A DNA stretch of 64,000 nt from Pelethousia sp034933245. GTDB lineage: Bacteria; Bacillota; Clostridia; Christensenellales; CAG-138. This document shows positions 17,111 to 25,885 of this stretch, one piece after another (position 1 is the first letter of the stretch; the number at the start of each line of letters is the position of its first letter). The DNA lies in contig JAYFNX010000018.1 of the NCBI GenBank assembly GCA_034933245.1, forward strand, positions 39,432 through 103,431, given 5' to 3'. The notes beneath the pieces were generated by a model. It was not told the origin of the DNA and searched no databases. It was given only the letters and a program-made list of their open reading frames with translations. The position numbers and the translations under genes were made by a program.

Positions 17111-17835
17111 AAGAGGCACCCTTCCCCGCCATCTTTCCCTTGGGCGCGGACATGGCCGCCGGCCGCCCGGATGGCCGCCATGGCCAGCGCACTGGTAGGA
17201 TCGATAACGCGCCCCTTGAGGCCGTATTTGACAAAGGCGATGGGCAACTCCGTACAGCCCAGAATGAAGGCGGGCGCCCCGGCTTTTTCCAAGCGCGTCA
17301 GCGCCGCCTGCATGGGGGCCGGATTGAAGGCGTCATTCCCGGCCTTAATTCCCTTGTAAATCACATCCATAACCGCCGCTTGCTCTTCGTCGTTGGGATG
17401 CATAAGATCCAGCCCGGCGGCCCGAAAGGCTTTCTCATAAACGCCCGCTTTCACCGTGCCGTCCGTTGCCAGAAGCGCGGCGGAAGAAAGGCCCGCAGCC
17501 TGGACGCAGGCCGCGGTTTCGCGGGCAATATGCAAAATGGGAATGGATACGGATGCCGCCACCTGGTCGTAAAAATAATGGGCCGTGTTACAAGCCATCA
17601 CCAGCAGCTCCGCCCCCGCCGCTTCCAGCCTTTGGGCACTGCGAACCAAGGCGGGAACAGGGCTTTCGCCTCCGCTGAGAATGGCGGCGGTCCGATCCGG
17701 TATGGAAGGATTGCTGTCCACAATGGTATGGATATGATCCTGGTCGCAGGGGGCGTCCGTAAGGCGCACCAGCTTTTCAAACAGATCCGCCGTGGCCAAA
17801 GGTCCCATGCCGCCTATGATGCCGATGGTTTTCAT
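17107..17835 (-). CDS. aspartate/glutamate racemase family protein
   Basis: 242 residues of the cofactor-free Asp/Glu racemase superfamily. Both catalytic cysteines are present: Cys82 in MACNTAH and Cys194 in GCTELP. The GGMGPLAT N-terminal motif fits the RacX/aspartate racemase branch rather than MurI. It may supply D-amino acids for the wall or act on another amino acid. First gene of a four-gene unit. Confidence 0.88.
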   Translation of the reverse strand: MKTIGIIGGMGPLATADLFEKLVRLTDAPCDQDHIHTIVDSNPSIPDRTAAILSGGESPVPALVRSAQRLEAAGAELLVMACNTAHYFYDQVAASVSIPILHIARETAACVQAAGLSSAALLATDGTVKAGVYEKAFRAAGLDLMHPNDEEQAAVMDVIYKGIKAGNDAFNPAPMQAALTRLEKAGAPAFILGCTELPIAFVKYGLKGRVIDPTSALAMAAIRAAGGHVRAQGKDGGEGCLL

Positions 17836-17882
17836 GCCGCTGTATGCCTACCTTTCTTTAACGTGGAACGATTCTATCCGTT

Positions 17883-17911
17883 ATTTTACCATAAAGGAAC
17901 CGCTTCGCCAA
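17883..17911 (-). promoter_or_regulatory. promoter of the racemase operon
   Basis: On the minus strand, TTGGCG (17906-17911), a 17-bp spacer and TAAAAT (17883-17888) with an extended TGG (17889-17891). Confidence 0.5.
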
Positions 17912-17973
17912 TCCGCCTAGGGCAAATCCTATTTTTCTTCTTTATCTGCTAACGTTTTTTTACACAAGGGAGT

Positions 17974-18002
17974 TTCTTTTCTTAAGAACATAATGGTATA
18001 CT
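17974..18002 (+). promoter_or_regulatory. promoter of the DAACS symporter gene
   Basis: Weak TTCTTT (17974-17979), a 17-bp spacer, and TATACT (17997-18002) with extended TGG. A 10-bp palindrome TTCTTAAGAA (17979-17988) overlaps the end of the -35 and may be an operator. Confidence 0.45.
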
Positions 18003-18086
18003 AGTATCATCCAGTATCTGGAAGGTTGTTCTATCAGCCTTCCGAAATAATCATTTCTTTGTTTTCTTAAAAGGAGGTTTCATCTC

Positions 18087-19319
18087 ATGGAATCCAAACC
18101 CAAGAAAAAACTGTCTCTAGCCGCGTGGATCGGCATCGCTATGCTGGCCGGTATTGCTACGGGCTTGCTCTTCCTGGGCAATCCGGACTTTACCACCACC
18201 TACATCAAACCCTTCGGCGATATTTTCATTAACCTGCTCAAGTTCATCGTCGTGCCCATCGTGCTGCTCTCCATGGTCAGCGGTATGCTCTCCATGAAGG
18301 ATATCCGGCGGGTTGGTTCCATCGGCCTCAAAACAATCATCTATTTCATGCTCACCACGGCGGTGGCCATTGTGATCGGCCTGATTTTTGCCAACCTCTT
18401 CAAGGGTTCTTTCACTGTGCTGGATACCGCGGGGGTGGAGTATGAGGCCAAAACAGCCAATGTGATGGATACCATCGTAGGCATCTTCCCCTCCAACTTC
18501 TGGGCCCCGCTGGTGAATGCCAGCATGCTGCAGGTTATCGTCATCGCCCTGCTGTTGGGCGCCGGCATCCTGGTGACAGGCGAAAAGGGGCAGCCCTTTG
18601 CCCGCCTGATCACCAGCGCCAACGACGTGTTCATGTCCGTGATGATGTTCATCATCAAGCTCTCCCCCATCGGCGTGTTCTGCCTGATGACCTGGGTGGT
18701 GGCCAATCAGGGCCCGGCCATCCTGGGCAGCCTGGCCTTGGTGCTGGGCGTGGCCTATATTTCCTACATTCTACACGCTGTGCTGGTCTATTCCATTACC
18801 GTAAAAGTATTTTCTGGTATGAGCCCCCTAAAGTTCTTCAAGGGCATCATCCCGGCTATGGCTATGGCTTTCTCCAGCACCTCCTCGGTGGCTACCCTGC
18901 CCCTTTCCAAGGAATGCTGCGATGAACTGGGGGCCGATTCAAGCATCTCCAGCTTTGTGCTTCCCCTGGGCGCCACGGTGAACATGGACGGAACAGCCAT
19001 CTACATGGGCGTGTGCTCCATTTTCATCGCCACCTGCTATGGCATTAACCTCACCCTGGGCCAGATGGTTACCATCGTGCTCACGGCCACCATTGCTTCC
19101 ATCGGCACCGCCGGCGTATCCGGGGCGGGCATGATCATGCTTGCCATGGTGCTCACCAGCGTGGGCCTGCCTGTAGAAGGCATTGGCCTGATCTACGGCA
19201 TTGACCGTCTCTTCGACATGGGCCGTACCACCCTGAACGTGGTGGGGGACTGCGCCTGCTCCGTCATCGTGACCAGCATGGAGCAAAAGAAGGCCGCCAC
19301 AAAGACGCATGCCGCCTAA
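18087..19319 (+). CDS. dicarboxylate/amino acid:cation symporter (DAACS)
   Basis: 410-residue GltP/DctA-type transporter with eight helices and two hairpin loops. The first hairpin shows the Ser-rich TSSVATLPLS motif (about 270-280), and the family's LPLGATVNMDGTAIY motif follows (about 295-310). The likely role is Na+- or H+-driven uptake of glutamate, aspartate, Ser/Thr or C4-dicarboxylates; the substrate cannot be resolved. AAGGAGG lies before the ATG. Monocistronic with its own terminator. Confidence 0.92.
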   Translation: MESKPKKKLSLAAWIGIAMLAGIATGLLFLGNPDFTTTYIKPFGDIFINLLKFIVVPIVLLSMVSGMLSMKDIRRVGSIGLKTIIYFMLTTAVAIVIGLIFANLFKGSFTVLDTAGVEYEAKTANVMDTIVGIFPSNFWAPLVNASMLQVIVIALLLGAGILVTGEKGQPFARLITSANDVFMSVMMFIIKLSPIGVFCLMTWVVANQGPAILGSLALVLGVAYISYILHAVLVYSITVKVFSGMSPLKFFKGIIPAMAMAFSSTSSVATLPLSKECCDELGADSSISSFVLPLGATVNMDGTAIYMGVCSIFIATCYGINLTLGQMVTIVLTATIASIGTAGVSGAGMIMLAMVLTSVGLPVEGIGLIYGIDRLFDMGRTTLNVVGDCACSVIVTSMEQKKAATKTHAA

Positions 19320-19351
19320 GCAACGGAGATCCTAACCCGCACGTAACCAAC

Positions 19352-19385
19352 AGGGGAGTGGAAGCCATATTCCGCTCCCTTTTCT
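19352..19385 (+). terminator. terminator after the DAACS gene
   Basis: GGGGAGTGGAA pairs with TTCCGCTCCC, followed by TTTTC. Confidence 0.75.
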
Positions 19386-19423
19386 CGCCCGCGTTGCAAA
19401 TGCCGGCGGGAATTTTCCCTGTA

Positions 19424-19452
19424 TTTACAACAGTCCTGTTTCCCTATATAAT
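19424..19452 (+). promoter_or_regulatory. promoter of degV
   Basis: TTTACA (19424-19429), exactly 17 bp, TATAAT (19447-19452). Confidence 0.7.
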
Positions 19453-19532
19453 CTTAGGCGAGTATTGATTTTCTTAACGGTTTCCATGTGTTGTGGATGG
19501 ATTATCTTGAACAGAAATGGAGTGAATGCATT

Positions 19533-20405
19533 TTGCCTTATAAGCTTATTACCGACGCAACCAGCGACCTGCCCTTTTCCCTTGCCCAAGAATGGGATGT
19601 GGAGGTTCTCCCCATGGAATACACCCTGAACGGCAAGCCTTACAGCTATTGCCCGGGGAACGGGGACCAAACCACCGCGGAGTTCTTCGCCGCCATGCGC
19701 CAAGGCGCTTCAGCCATCACCAGCCAGATCAACGCCTATACCTTTACCTCCGTGTTCGAGGGTTACCTGAAGCAGGGCATGGATGTAATTTACGCTGGCT
19801 TTTCCAGCGCGCTTTCGGGCACCGTAGGCTCCGCCCGCATCGCCCAGGCCGAACTGGCGGAAAAATATCCCGGGCGCAAGATTGCCGTGGTGGATAGCCT
19901 CTGCGCCAGCCTGGGACAAGGGCCCTTCCTGTACTATGCCGCCCGGCTGCAAAAGGAGCTGGACTTTGACGCGATGGTCGCTTGGTTGGAAGCCAACAAG
20001 CTGCATTTTGTCCATTGGTTTACCGTGGACGATCTGGAGTATCTCAAACGGGGCGGCCGGGTCAGCGGCGCCACGGCGGCCATTGCTACCGTCCTGCAGA
20101 TTAAGCCCGTAATGCATGTGGATTGCGACGGCCATCTGGTAGCCGTGGAAAAGGTTCAGGGCCGCAAGAAGTCCCTCAAAGCCCTGGTGGATCATATGGT
20201 GGCAAGCATGGATAAGGAAAAGGCGGATGTGGCCTTTATCGGCCATTGCGACGCCCAAAAGGAGGCAGAACTGGTGGCCGCACAGATCCGGGAGCGAACC
20301 GGCATCGAAACCATCGTGATCGACGATATTGGCGTGATGATCGGCGCCCATTCCGGCCCGGGCACCGTGGCCCTGTTCTTCTATGGCACGCGCCTGGGCG
20401 CATAG
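19533..20405 (+). CDS. DegV-family fatty-acid-binding protein
   Basis: DegV proteins bind a fatty acid and serve as FakB-type partners of the FakA fatty-acid kinase. TTG at 19533 is preferred: GGAGTG lies 8 bases upstream and the product then starts Met-Pro-Tyr-Lys-Leu-Ile-Thr-Asp, as DegV proteins do; an ATG at 19497 would add 12 residues. The 290-residue protein has the TDATSDLP motif, the TSQIN segment, the SALSGT loop and the conserved DLEYLKRGGRVS motif. No fakA is in the window. Confidence 0.9.
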   Translation: MPYKLITDATSDLPFSLAQEWDVEVLPMEYTLNGKPYSYCPGNGDQTTAEFFAAMRQGASAITSQINAYTFTSVFEGYLKQGMDVIYAGFSSALSGTVGSARIAQAELAEKYPGRKIAVVDSLCASLGQGPFLYYAARLQKELDFDAMVAWLEANKLHFVHWFTVDDLEYLKRGGRVSGATAAIATVLQIKPVMHVDCDGHLVAVEKVQGRKKSLKALVDHMVASMDKEKADVAFIGHCDAQKEAELVAAQIRERTGIETIVIDDIGVMIGAHSGPGTVALFFYGTRLGA

Positions 20406-20441
20406 GCCTGCTTTCCCGTATGCCTCATTCTTGCCTTATAA

Positions 20442-20475
20442 GAAGCGCCTCGCTTTTATCGCGGGGCGCTTCCTT
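20442..20475 (+). terminator. hairpin after degV
   Basis: GAAGCGCC-TCGC pairs with GCG-GGGCGCTTC over a 7-base loop; only a weak T-rich tail follows. Confidence 0.6.
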
Positions 20476-20512
20476 ATATAATATATAACGCAATGCAAAA
20501 AATAAACGCGTT

Positions 20513-20537
20513 AAAAAAAGCCCCCGAAGGGGCTTTT
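20513..20537 (-). terminator. terminator of the alanine symporter gene
   Basis: AAAAGCCCC pairs with GGGGCTTTT around a GAA-type loop, followed by seven T on the minus strand. Confidence 0.8.
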
Positions 20538-20575
20538 CCATGGAGCGCGTCTGCGTCGCGCCCGCAAAACGTTGT

Positions 20576-21997
20576 TTACATGAAGTCGGTATACGTACGG
20601 TTGATCTCCACATAGTTGGCATCCTTGCGGCGCTGGAAGTAATCCTTCGTCGCTTTGGCCACCACGCCGGAGAGGCATACGAGACCGATCAAGTTGGGGA
20701 TGGCCATGAGGCCGTTGAGGGTATCGGCGATGTCCCAGATGAGTTCCAGGCCGCCGATACTGCCGCCGAAGACCACCAGCGTGAAGATGATATTGTAGAC
20801 CTTGCTGGCCTTATCGCCGAAGAGGAAGGTAGCGGAACGGTTGCCGTAGTAGCTCCAGCTGATGAGGGTAGAGAAGGCAAACATGCACAGCGCAATGGCC
20901 ACGGTGGCTTCACCCACGGTGCCGAAGATGGTGCCGAAGGCCGCCATGGAGAGCTGGGCGCCGTTAAGGCCCACATCCGCAATCGCCATGCCATCAAAGG
21001 AGGTGAGGATGGCCAGCGCGGTGATGGAGCACACGATGATGGTATCCGCAAATACCTCAAACACGCCCCAGAGGCCCTGCTTAACGGGCTCTTTCACGTT
21101 TGCAGTGGCATGTGCCATGGAAGCGGAGCCAAGGCCTGCCTCGTTGGAGAACACGCCGCGGGCAACGCCGAAGCGCATAGCACGCATCATGACAACACCG
21201 GCTACGCCGCCGCCAACCGCACGGAAACTAAACGCCTGCGAGAAGATCTGGCTGAAGGCCCGGCCAAGATGGCTGCCGTTGGCGACGATGGTGATCAAGC
21301 CGCCTACGACATAGAACAGAGCCATAACGGGCACCAGCTTTTCCGTAACGGCGCCGATACGCTTAAGGCCGCCGATCAGCACCAAGCCTACCAACAGAAC
21401 CAGAATTACGCCAACAACCCAGCCGGGAACGACGGGGAAGAGGCGGGTGATGGAGCCGGCAATGGAGTTCACCTGGGTCATGTTGCCGATACCGAATGCT
21501 GCAAGCGCCGTAAGTACGCAGAAGAACCCAGCCAGGAATTTGCCCAAGCCGCCCTTCACGCCCTTTTGCAGATACACCATGGCGCCGCCCATCCAGGAGC
21601 CGTCCGGCGCTTTATACCGGAAGAGGACCGCCAGCAAAGCTTCGGCGTACTTGGTGCACATACCGAAGAAAGCGGATACCCACATCCAGAATACGGCACC
21701 AGGGCCGCCGGCCACAATTGCCGTTGCTACGCCGGCGATGTTGCCCGTGCCTACCGTGGCTGCCAGAGCCGTGGTAAACGCCTGGAACTGGGAAAGGGAG
21801 CTCTTATCGCTTTTATCATGGACGCTTTTGTCTTTGAAGATGGAGACGATGGTGGCGTTCCACCAAGTTTTAAACTTGCTCACCTGTATGAATCCAGTGC
21901 GGAAGGAGAGTAGCACGCCGCAGCCAACCAGCAGTAGGAGCATAATAGGACCCCATACGAAACCGTTGATTGCACTGTTAATACTTGCAAGACTCAT
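20576..21997 (-). CDS. alanine/glycine:cation symporter (AGCS)
   Basis: 473-residue Na+-coupled alanine or glycine importer with about eleven membrane segments. Family signatures include GTGNIAGVATAI, GPGAVFWMWVSAFFGM and NEAGLGSASMAHA. ATG at 21997 was chosen because it gives the usual Met-Ser-Leu-Ala-Ser-Ile-Asn start and has AAAGG upstream; an ORF start 45 bases earlier adds an untypical leader. Monocistronic. Confidence 0.94.
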   Translation of the reverse strand: MSLASINSAINGFVWGPIMLLLLVGCGVLLSFRTGFIQVSKFKTWWNATIVSIFKDKSVHDKSDKSSLSQFQAFTTALAATVGTGNIAGVATAIVAGGPGAVFWMWVSAFFGMCTKYAEALLAVLFRYKAPDGSWMGGAMVYLQKGVKGGLGKFLAGFFCVLTALAAFGIGNMTQVNSIAGSITRLFPVVPGWVVGVILVLLVGLVLIGGLKRIGAVTEKLVPVMALFYVVGGLITIVANGSHLGRAFSQIFSQAFSFRAVGGGVAGVVMMRAMRFGVARGVFSNEAGLGSASMAHATANVKEPVKQGLWGVFEVFADTIIVCSITALAILTSFDGMAIADVGLNGAQLSMAAFGTIFGTVGEATVAIALCMFAFSTLISWSYYGNRSATFLFGDKASKVYNIIFTLVVFGGSIGGLELIWDIADTLNGLMAIPNLIGLVCLSGVVAKATKDYFQRRKDANYVEINRTYTDFM

Positions 21998-22412
21998 TGA
22001 TTCGACCAACCTTTCTTGATGAGATAATTTTATCAATGACATTATAAAAAATTATAATGGCATGAGCGCAAAAAAGAACATTCCTTAGAGAAGTCGTCCT
22101 TAGCCTTCTTTAGTAAGCGGATTATAGGGAGCAGTGGCGGTTATGTTAAGAGAGTGTGTTTAGAAATTTTATGTTTTACATTGTTTACGCTAAGATTTTA
22201 GCATGTAATTTTTAATCCGTCAATGCCTTTCGTCACATTGGTATCACACTTTTGTGCGACTTTATACGCATTTTTGAGATGGCACTTCCATCTTTTATAT
22301 TTATTTAACCAATTTCTTCTTTATAAAAAACATATAAAATTTTTAAGTTCTATTTTCTCCTCTTTTCTTCCATTTTAGCGGACTATGGAAAAAAATAATG
22401 CCTTCCAGCACC
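21998..22412. other. AT-rich intergenic region
   Basis: Over 400 bp of AT-rich DNA between the divergent AGCS and liv genes. On the minus strand two TATAAT hexamers (22041-22046, 22051-22056) lie near the AGCS start; the first has TTGCGC (22066-22071) 19 bp upstream. No ORF, RNA gene or riboswitch was recognised in the rest. Confidence 0.5.
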
Positions 22413-22426
22413 GCATACATGTATGC
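22413..22426. promoter_or_regulatory. 14-bp perfect palindrome upstream of the liv promoter
   Basis: GCATACATGTATGC, ending 13 bp upstream of the -35 element. A likely site for a dimeric regulator. Confidence 0.5.
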
Positions 22427-22439
22427 AACTTGAAACGGA

Positions 22440-22468
22440 TTGCATTTGTGCGGGATGTGGTGTATGAT
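22440..22468 (+). promoter_or_regulatory. promoter of the liv operon
   Basis: TTGCAT (22440-22445), 17 bp, TATGAT (22463-22468). The leader to the ATG is about 80 nt. Confidence 0.6.
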
Positions 22469-22554
22469 AAAACAAGCTGGGCGGGAGTGCCCGCATTTCT
22501 TAGATGGGCAAGTCAGTCCAGAAACACCAATACATAAAATCGGAGGAAAAAAAC

Positions 22555-23742
22555 ATGAAGAAAATGCTTGCGTTCCTTCTCGTGGCGGCTATGGCCTTTG
22601 CGGCTTTCGGCTGCAGTGGCACACCGGCCGCATCTGCCCCTGAAAGCGGCGACAAAGTAATTAAAATCGGCGTGTTCGAGCCCTTCACGGGTGAAAACGG
22701 CGGCGGCGGCTACCAGGAAGTTCTGGCTATCCGCTATGCCAACCAGGTGAAACCTACCGTGAACATCGGCGGCGAGGAATACAAGATTGAGCTGGTCGAA
22801 GCGGACAACAAGTCCGATAAGACCGAGGCCGTCACCGCGGCCCAGAGCCTCATGTCCGCGGGCGTGTCCGTGGTGCTTGGCTCCTACGGCAGCGGCGTGT
22901 CCATCGCGGCAGGCGAAATTTTTGCCGAAAACAAGATTCCCGCCATCGGCTGCTCCTGCACCAACCCGCAGGTCACCCTTGGGAATGATTACTATTTCCG
23001 CGTATGCTTCCTCGATCCCTTCCAGGGCACCGTTATGGCGAACTACGCTTGGCAGGAAGGCGCCAAGAAAGCCGCCGTCATTACCCAGCTGGGCGATGAC
23101 TACAGCTCCGGCCTCGGCAGCTTCTTTGTAAAGGCCTTCACCGCTTTGGGCGGCGAAGTCGTAGAGCAGCAGTTCCAGACCAACCAGACCGATTTTAAGG
23201 CCATTCTCACCGAGATTAAGGCCCAGAATCCCGATACCATCTTCGCGCCCAGCTCCATCGCCACCGCGCCCCTGCTCATCAAGCAGGCCCGTGAGCTCGG
23301 TATCACCTGCCCCATCACCGCTGGCGACACCTGGCAGAACCAGACCATCGCCGATAACGCCGGTGCGGACGCCGAAGGCGTTGTGGTTTCCACCTTCTTC
23401 GATGAGGCGGACACCTCCAACACCGCTGCGGCTGATTTCGTAAAGGGCTTTAAGGAATACCTCCAGGCCAACCCCGCGGACATGGAAAAGAACGGCGGTG
23501 ACGGTGTTGCCGCGGTATCCGCTCTTGGTTATGACGCTTACATGGTGGCCGTGGCCGCTATCGAGGCTGCCGGCTCCACCGAAGGTTCCGCCATTCGCGA
23601 TGCCCTGCCCGGCGTAGCAGTCACCGGCGTGACCGGCGCCATCGCCTTCGACGAGAACGGCGATGCCAAGAAGGACATGGCTTACCTCAACATCATTGAG
23701 GGCGGCGCGTTCAAGTTCCTGAAGACGGTTTCCATCGGCTAA
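22555..23742 (+). CDS. livJ: branched-chain amino-acid ABC transporter, substrate-binding lipoprotein
   Basis: 395 residues. The signal peptide ends in lipobox Ala-Ala-Phe-Gly-Cys, so it is lipid-anchored outside the membrane. The mature part is a Leu/Ile/Val-type periplasmic-binding fold (IKIGVFEPFTGENGG start, ASAAQSLMSAG-like region, SYGSGVSIAAGEIF). GGAGG precedes the ATG at 22555. A hairpin terminator before livH probably keeps its expression above that of the membrane parts. The actual substrate could be another amino acid. Confidence 0.92.
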   Translation: MKKMLAFLLVAAMAFAAFGCSGTPAASAPESGDKVIKIGVFEPFTGENGGGGYQEVLAIRYANQVKPTVNIGGEEYKIELVEADNKSDKTEAVTAAQSLMSAGVSVVLGSYGSGVSIAAGEIFAENKIPAIGCSCTNPQVTLGNDYYFRVCFLDPFQGTVMANYAWQEGAKKAAVITQLGDDYSSGLGSFFVKAFTALGGEVVEQQFQTNQTDFKAILTEIKAQNPDTIFAPSSIATAPLLIKQARELGITCPITAGDTWQNQTIADNAGADAEGVVVSTFFDEADTSNTAAADFVKGFKEYLQANPADMEKNGGDGVAAVSALGYDAYMVAVAAIEAAGSTEGSAIRDALPGVAVTGVTGAIAFDENGDAKKDMAYLNIIEGGAFKFLKTVSIG

Positions 23743-23754
23743 ACACAACTTTTT

Positions 23755-23788
23755 AAGGCGGGGGACATCTGCCCCCCGCCTCTTTTCT
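23755..23788 (+). terminator. partial terminator between livJ and livH
   Basis: AGGCGGGGG pairs with CCCCCGCCT around a 7-8 base loop, then CTTTTCTC. Suited to differential expression within the operon. Confidence 0.7.
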
Positions 23789-23852
23789 CTTGTATAGCGC
23801 ATTTATTGGCGAATACCCGGAATTACAATTCAAATCGGGGGTTTTTCATACA

Positions 23853-24734
23853 ATGAGTCTTACCACTTTCCTACAGCATTGCCTCACGGGCATATCGCTG
23901 GGCGGTGCTTATGCCCTCATTGCCATAGGTTACACCATGGTATACGGCATTTTGCGCCTCATCAACTTCGCCCATGGCGATATTTTCATGATAGCCGGCT
24001 ATTTTATGGTGTTTGCCGTGGCCAGTATGCCCTGGCCCGTCGCCATGGTCGTGGTGATCGTCGGCACCATCGTGCTAGGCGTGGTGCTTGAGCGGGCGGC
24101 ATATAAGCCCCTGCGGTCCAGCCCGCGTATGTCCATTATGATCTCCGCCATCGGCGCCAGTTATCTCTTGCAAAACCTGGCCACCTATCTCTTCTCCGCC
24201 CTTCCCCGGGCGTACCCAGAGATTCCCATGCTTAAAAAGATTTTTCAGATTGGCGACGTTTCCGCCTCTCTCGTCACGTTCGTCACCCCTGTGTTGACCA
24301 TCCTGTTGGTCATCGCGCTGATGAACATCATTAGCCATACCAAGATTGGCATGGCCATGCGCTCCGTATCCAAGGATTTTGAGACCAGTAAACTCATGGG
24401 CATCAAAATCAACAACGTCATCTCCATGACTTTCGTTATCGGTTCCGCGCTGGCTGCCGTGGGTTCCATCCTTTATTTTACGGACCGTATGTCCGTCACC
24501 CCCTTCTCCGGTGCGCTCCCCGGCCTCAAATGCTTCGTGGCGGCTGTGCTGGGTGGAATCGGCTCCATCCCCGGTGCGGTGGTTGGCGGCTTTATCATCG
24601 GCATATGTGAAACATTCCTGGTGGCCCTTGGATATTCCACCTTTAGCGATGCTTTCACCTTCCTGTTGCTCATCATCATGCTGCTGTTTAGGCCCACTGG
24701 TCTGTTCGGCGAAAAAATTACGGATAAGGTGTGA
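23853..24734 (+). CDS. livH: branched-chain amino-acid ABC permease LivH
   Basis: 293-residue membrane permease with eight predicted helices. The LivH signature GGAYALIAIGYTMVYGILRLINFAHGDIFM is visible near the N-terminus (only part quoted: GYTMVYGILRLINFAHGD), and a Gly-rich AAVLGGIGSIPGAVVGG segment near the C-terminus. ATG at 23853 gives the family start; the ribosome site (GGGGG) is poorly spaced. It ends in TGATG next to livM. Confidence 0.92.
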   Translation: MSLTTFLQHCLTGISLGGAYALIAIGYTMVYGILRLINFAHGDIFMIAGYFMVFAVASMPWPVAMVVVIVGTIVLGVVLERAAYKPLRSSPRMSIMISAIGASYLLQNLATYLFSALPRAYPEIPMLKKIFQIGDVSASLVTFVTPVLTILLVIALMNIISHTKIGMAMRSVSKDFETSKLMGIKINNVISMTFVIGSALAAVGSILYFTDRMSVTPFSGALPGLKCFVAAVLGGIGSIPGAVVGGFIIGICETFLVALGYSTFSDAFTFLLLIIMLLFRPTGLFGEKITDKV

Positions 24735-24739
24735 TGCAT

Positions 24740-25885
24740 ATGAAGAAACGTACAAAAATCTTATGCAACTGCATAACCATCGCACTTTTGTTGGCCTTCC
24801 TGCTTTATATGGAAACCCAGCAAACTACCCAGGGAATGGCCGTATCCATCCTGCAAAAGAGCGCCGTATTGGCCATTGCCGCCGTTTCCATGAACCTGCT
24901 TAACGGCTTTACGGGCCTCTTCTCTTTGGGGCAGGCGGGCTTTATGGCCATTGGCGCCTATGTGACGGCCATCCTCACCATACCCACGAGTAAAATTGAA
25001 GCCGTCTATTATATGAATGGCGTAGCCCCTTGGATTATGAGCCTCAAAAGAGCCCTTGGAGCTATTCCCGAGGTTGTGCTCATTCCCATCGCGCTCATCG
25101 TAGGCGGCTTGGTGGCGGCCATCTTTGCGGCCCTCATCGGCGTCCCGGTTCTGCGGCTTAAAAGCGATTACCTGGCCATCGCCACCCTGGGCTTCTCCGA
25201 AATTATCCGGGCTCTCATTTCGAGCCCCCAGATGGATCAGATCACAAACGGCTCCTACGGTGTGAAAAACATTCCGGGCTTCGGCCTAACCAGCGGTTTT
25301 GGCTGCTTGCTGGTGCCCTTTGGCATCGCCGCCGTGTGTATTCTCCTTATGGTGCTGCTTATTCGTTGCTCGTACGGCCGGGCCTTTAAGGCCATTCGGG
25401 AGGATGAAATTTCCGCCGAGGCCATGGGCATCAACCTTTTCAAGCATAAGGAAATGGCGTTTGTCATCAGCTCTTTCTTCACCGCCATCGCTGGCGGCCT
25501 TTTGGCCATGTATATGCGCTCCATCGAGGCCAAAACCTTCCAGATCATGCTTACCTATGACGTCCTGCTTATCGTGGTGATCGGCGGCATCGGTTCCGTT
25601 TCGGGCAGCGTGCTGGGTGCTTTCCTGGTTACGGCCAGCAAGGAATGGTGGCTGCGCTTCTTCGATAATCCCCTGATGATCGGCAGCTGGCATGTGCCCC
25701 TGTTCCGCACGGGATTCCGTATGGTTATCTTCTCCCTGCTGCTCATGGCGGTGGTCCTATTCTGGCGCCGCGGCATCATGGGAAGCCGGGAATTCAGTTG
25801 GGACAATATTCCTAAGCTGATGACCTGGTTTAAGCGGAAATTCGGCAAGAAAACCATGGGAGAGGGAGGTGGCAAAAATGCCTGA
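24740..25885 (+). CDS. livM: branched-chain amino-acid ABC permease LivM
   Basis: 381 residues with about ten hydrophobic segments and the LivM motifs LNGFTGLFSLGQAGFMAIGAY and GRAFKAIREDEISAEAMGIN. AAGGTG lies 8 bases before ATG 24740; the ATG at 24734, overlapping the livH stop, is the alternative. Pairs with LivH to form the channel. Overlaps livG by 8 bp. Confidence 0.92.
   Translation: MKKRTKILCNCITIALLLAFLLYMETQQTTQGMAVSILQKSAVLAIAAVSMNLLNGFTGLFSLGQAGFMAIGAYVTAILTIPTSKIEAVYYMNGVAPWIMSLKRALGAIPEVVLIPIALIVGGLVAAIFAALIGVPVLRLKSDYLAIATLGFSEIIRALISSPQMDQITNGSYGVKNIPGFGLTSGFGCLLVPFGIAAVCILLMVLLIRCSYGRAFKAIREDEISAEAMGINLFKHKEMAFVISSFFTAIAGGLLAMYMRSIEAKTFQIMLTYDVLLIVVIGGIGSVSGSVLGAFLVTASKEWWLRFFDNPLMIGSWHVPLFRTGFRMVIFSLLLMAVVLFWRRGIMGSREFSWDNIPKLMTWFKRKFGKKTMGEGGGKNA

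Noticed and set aside
20540..21913. Long plus-strand ORF (457 codons) opposite the alanine symporter gene
   Set aside because: Frame shadow: composition rich in His, Asp and Gln-Ala without any domain, while the opposite strand encodes a complete AGCS transporter.
22513..23802. 429-codon minus-strand ORF opposite livJ
   Set aside because: Gly/Val-rich shadow of the livJ codon pattern.
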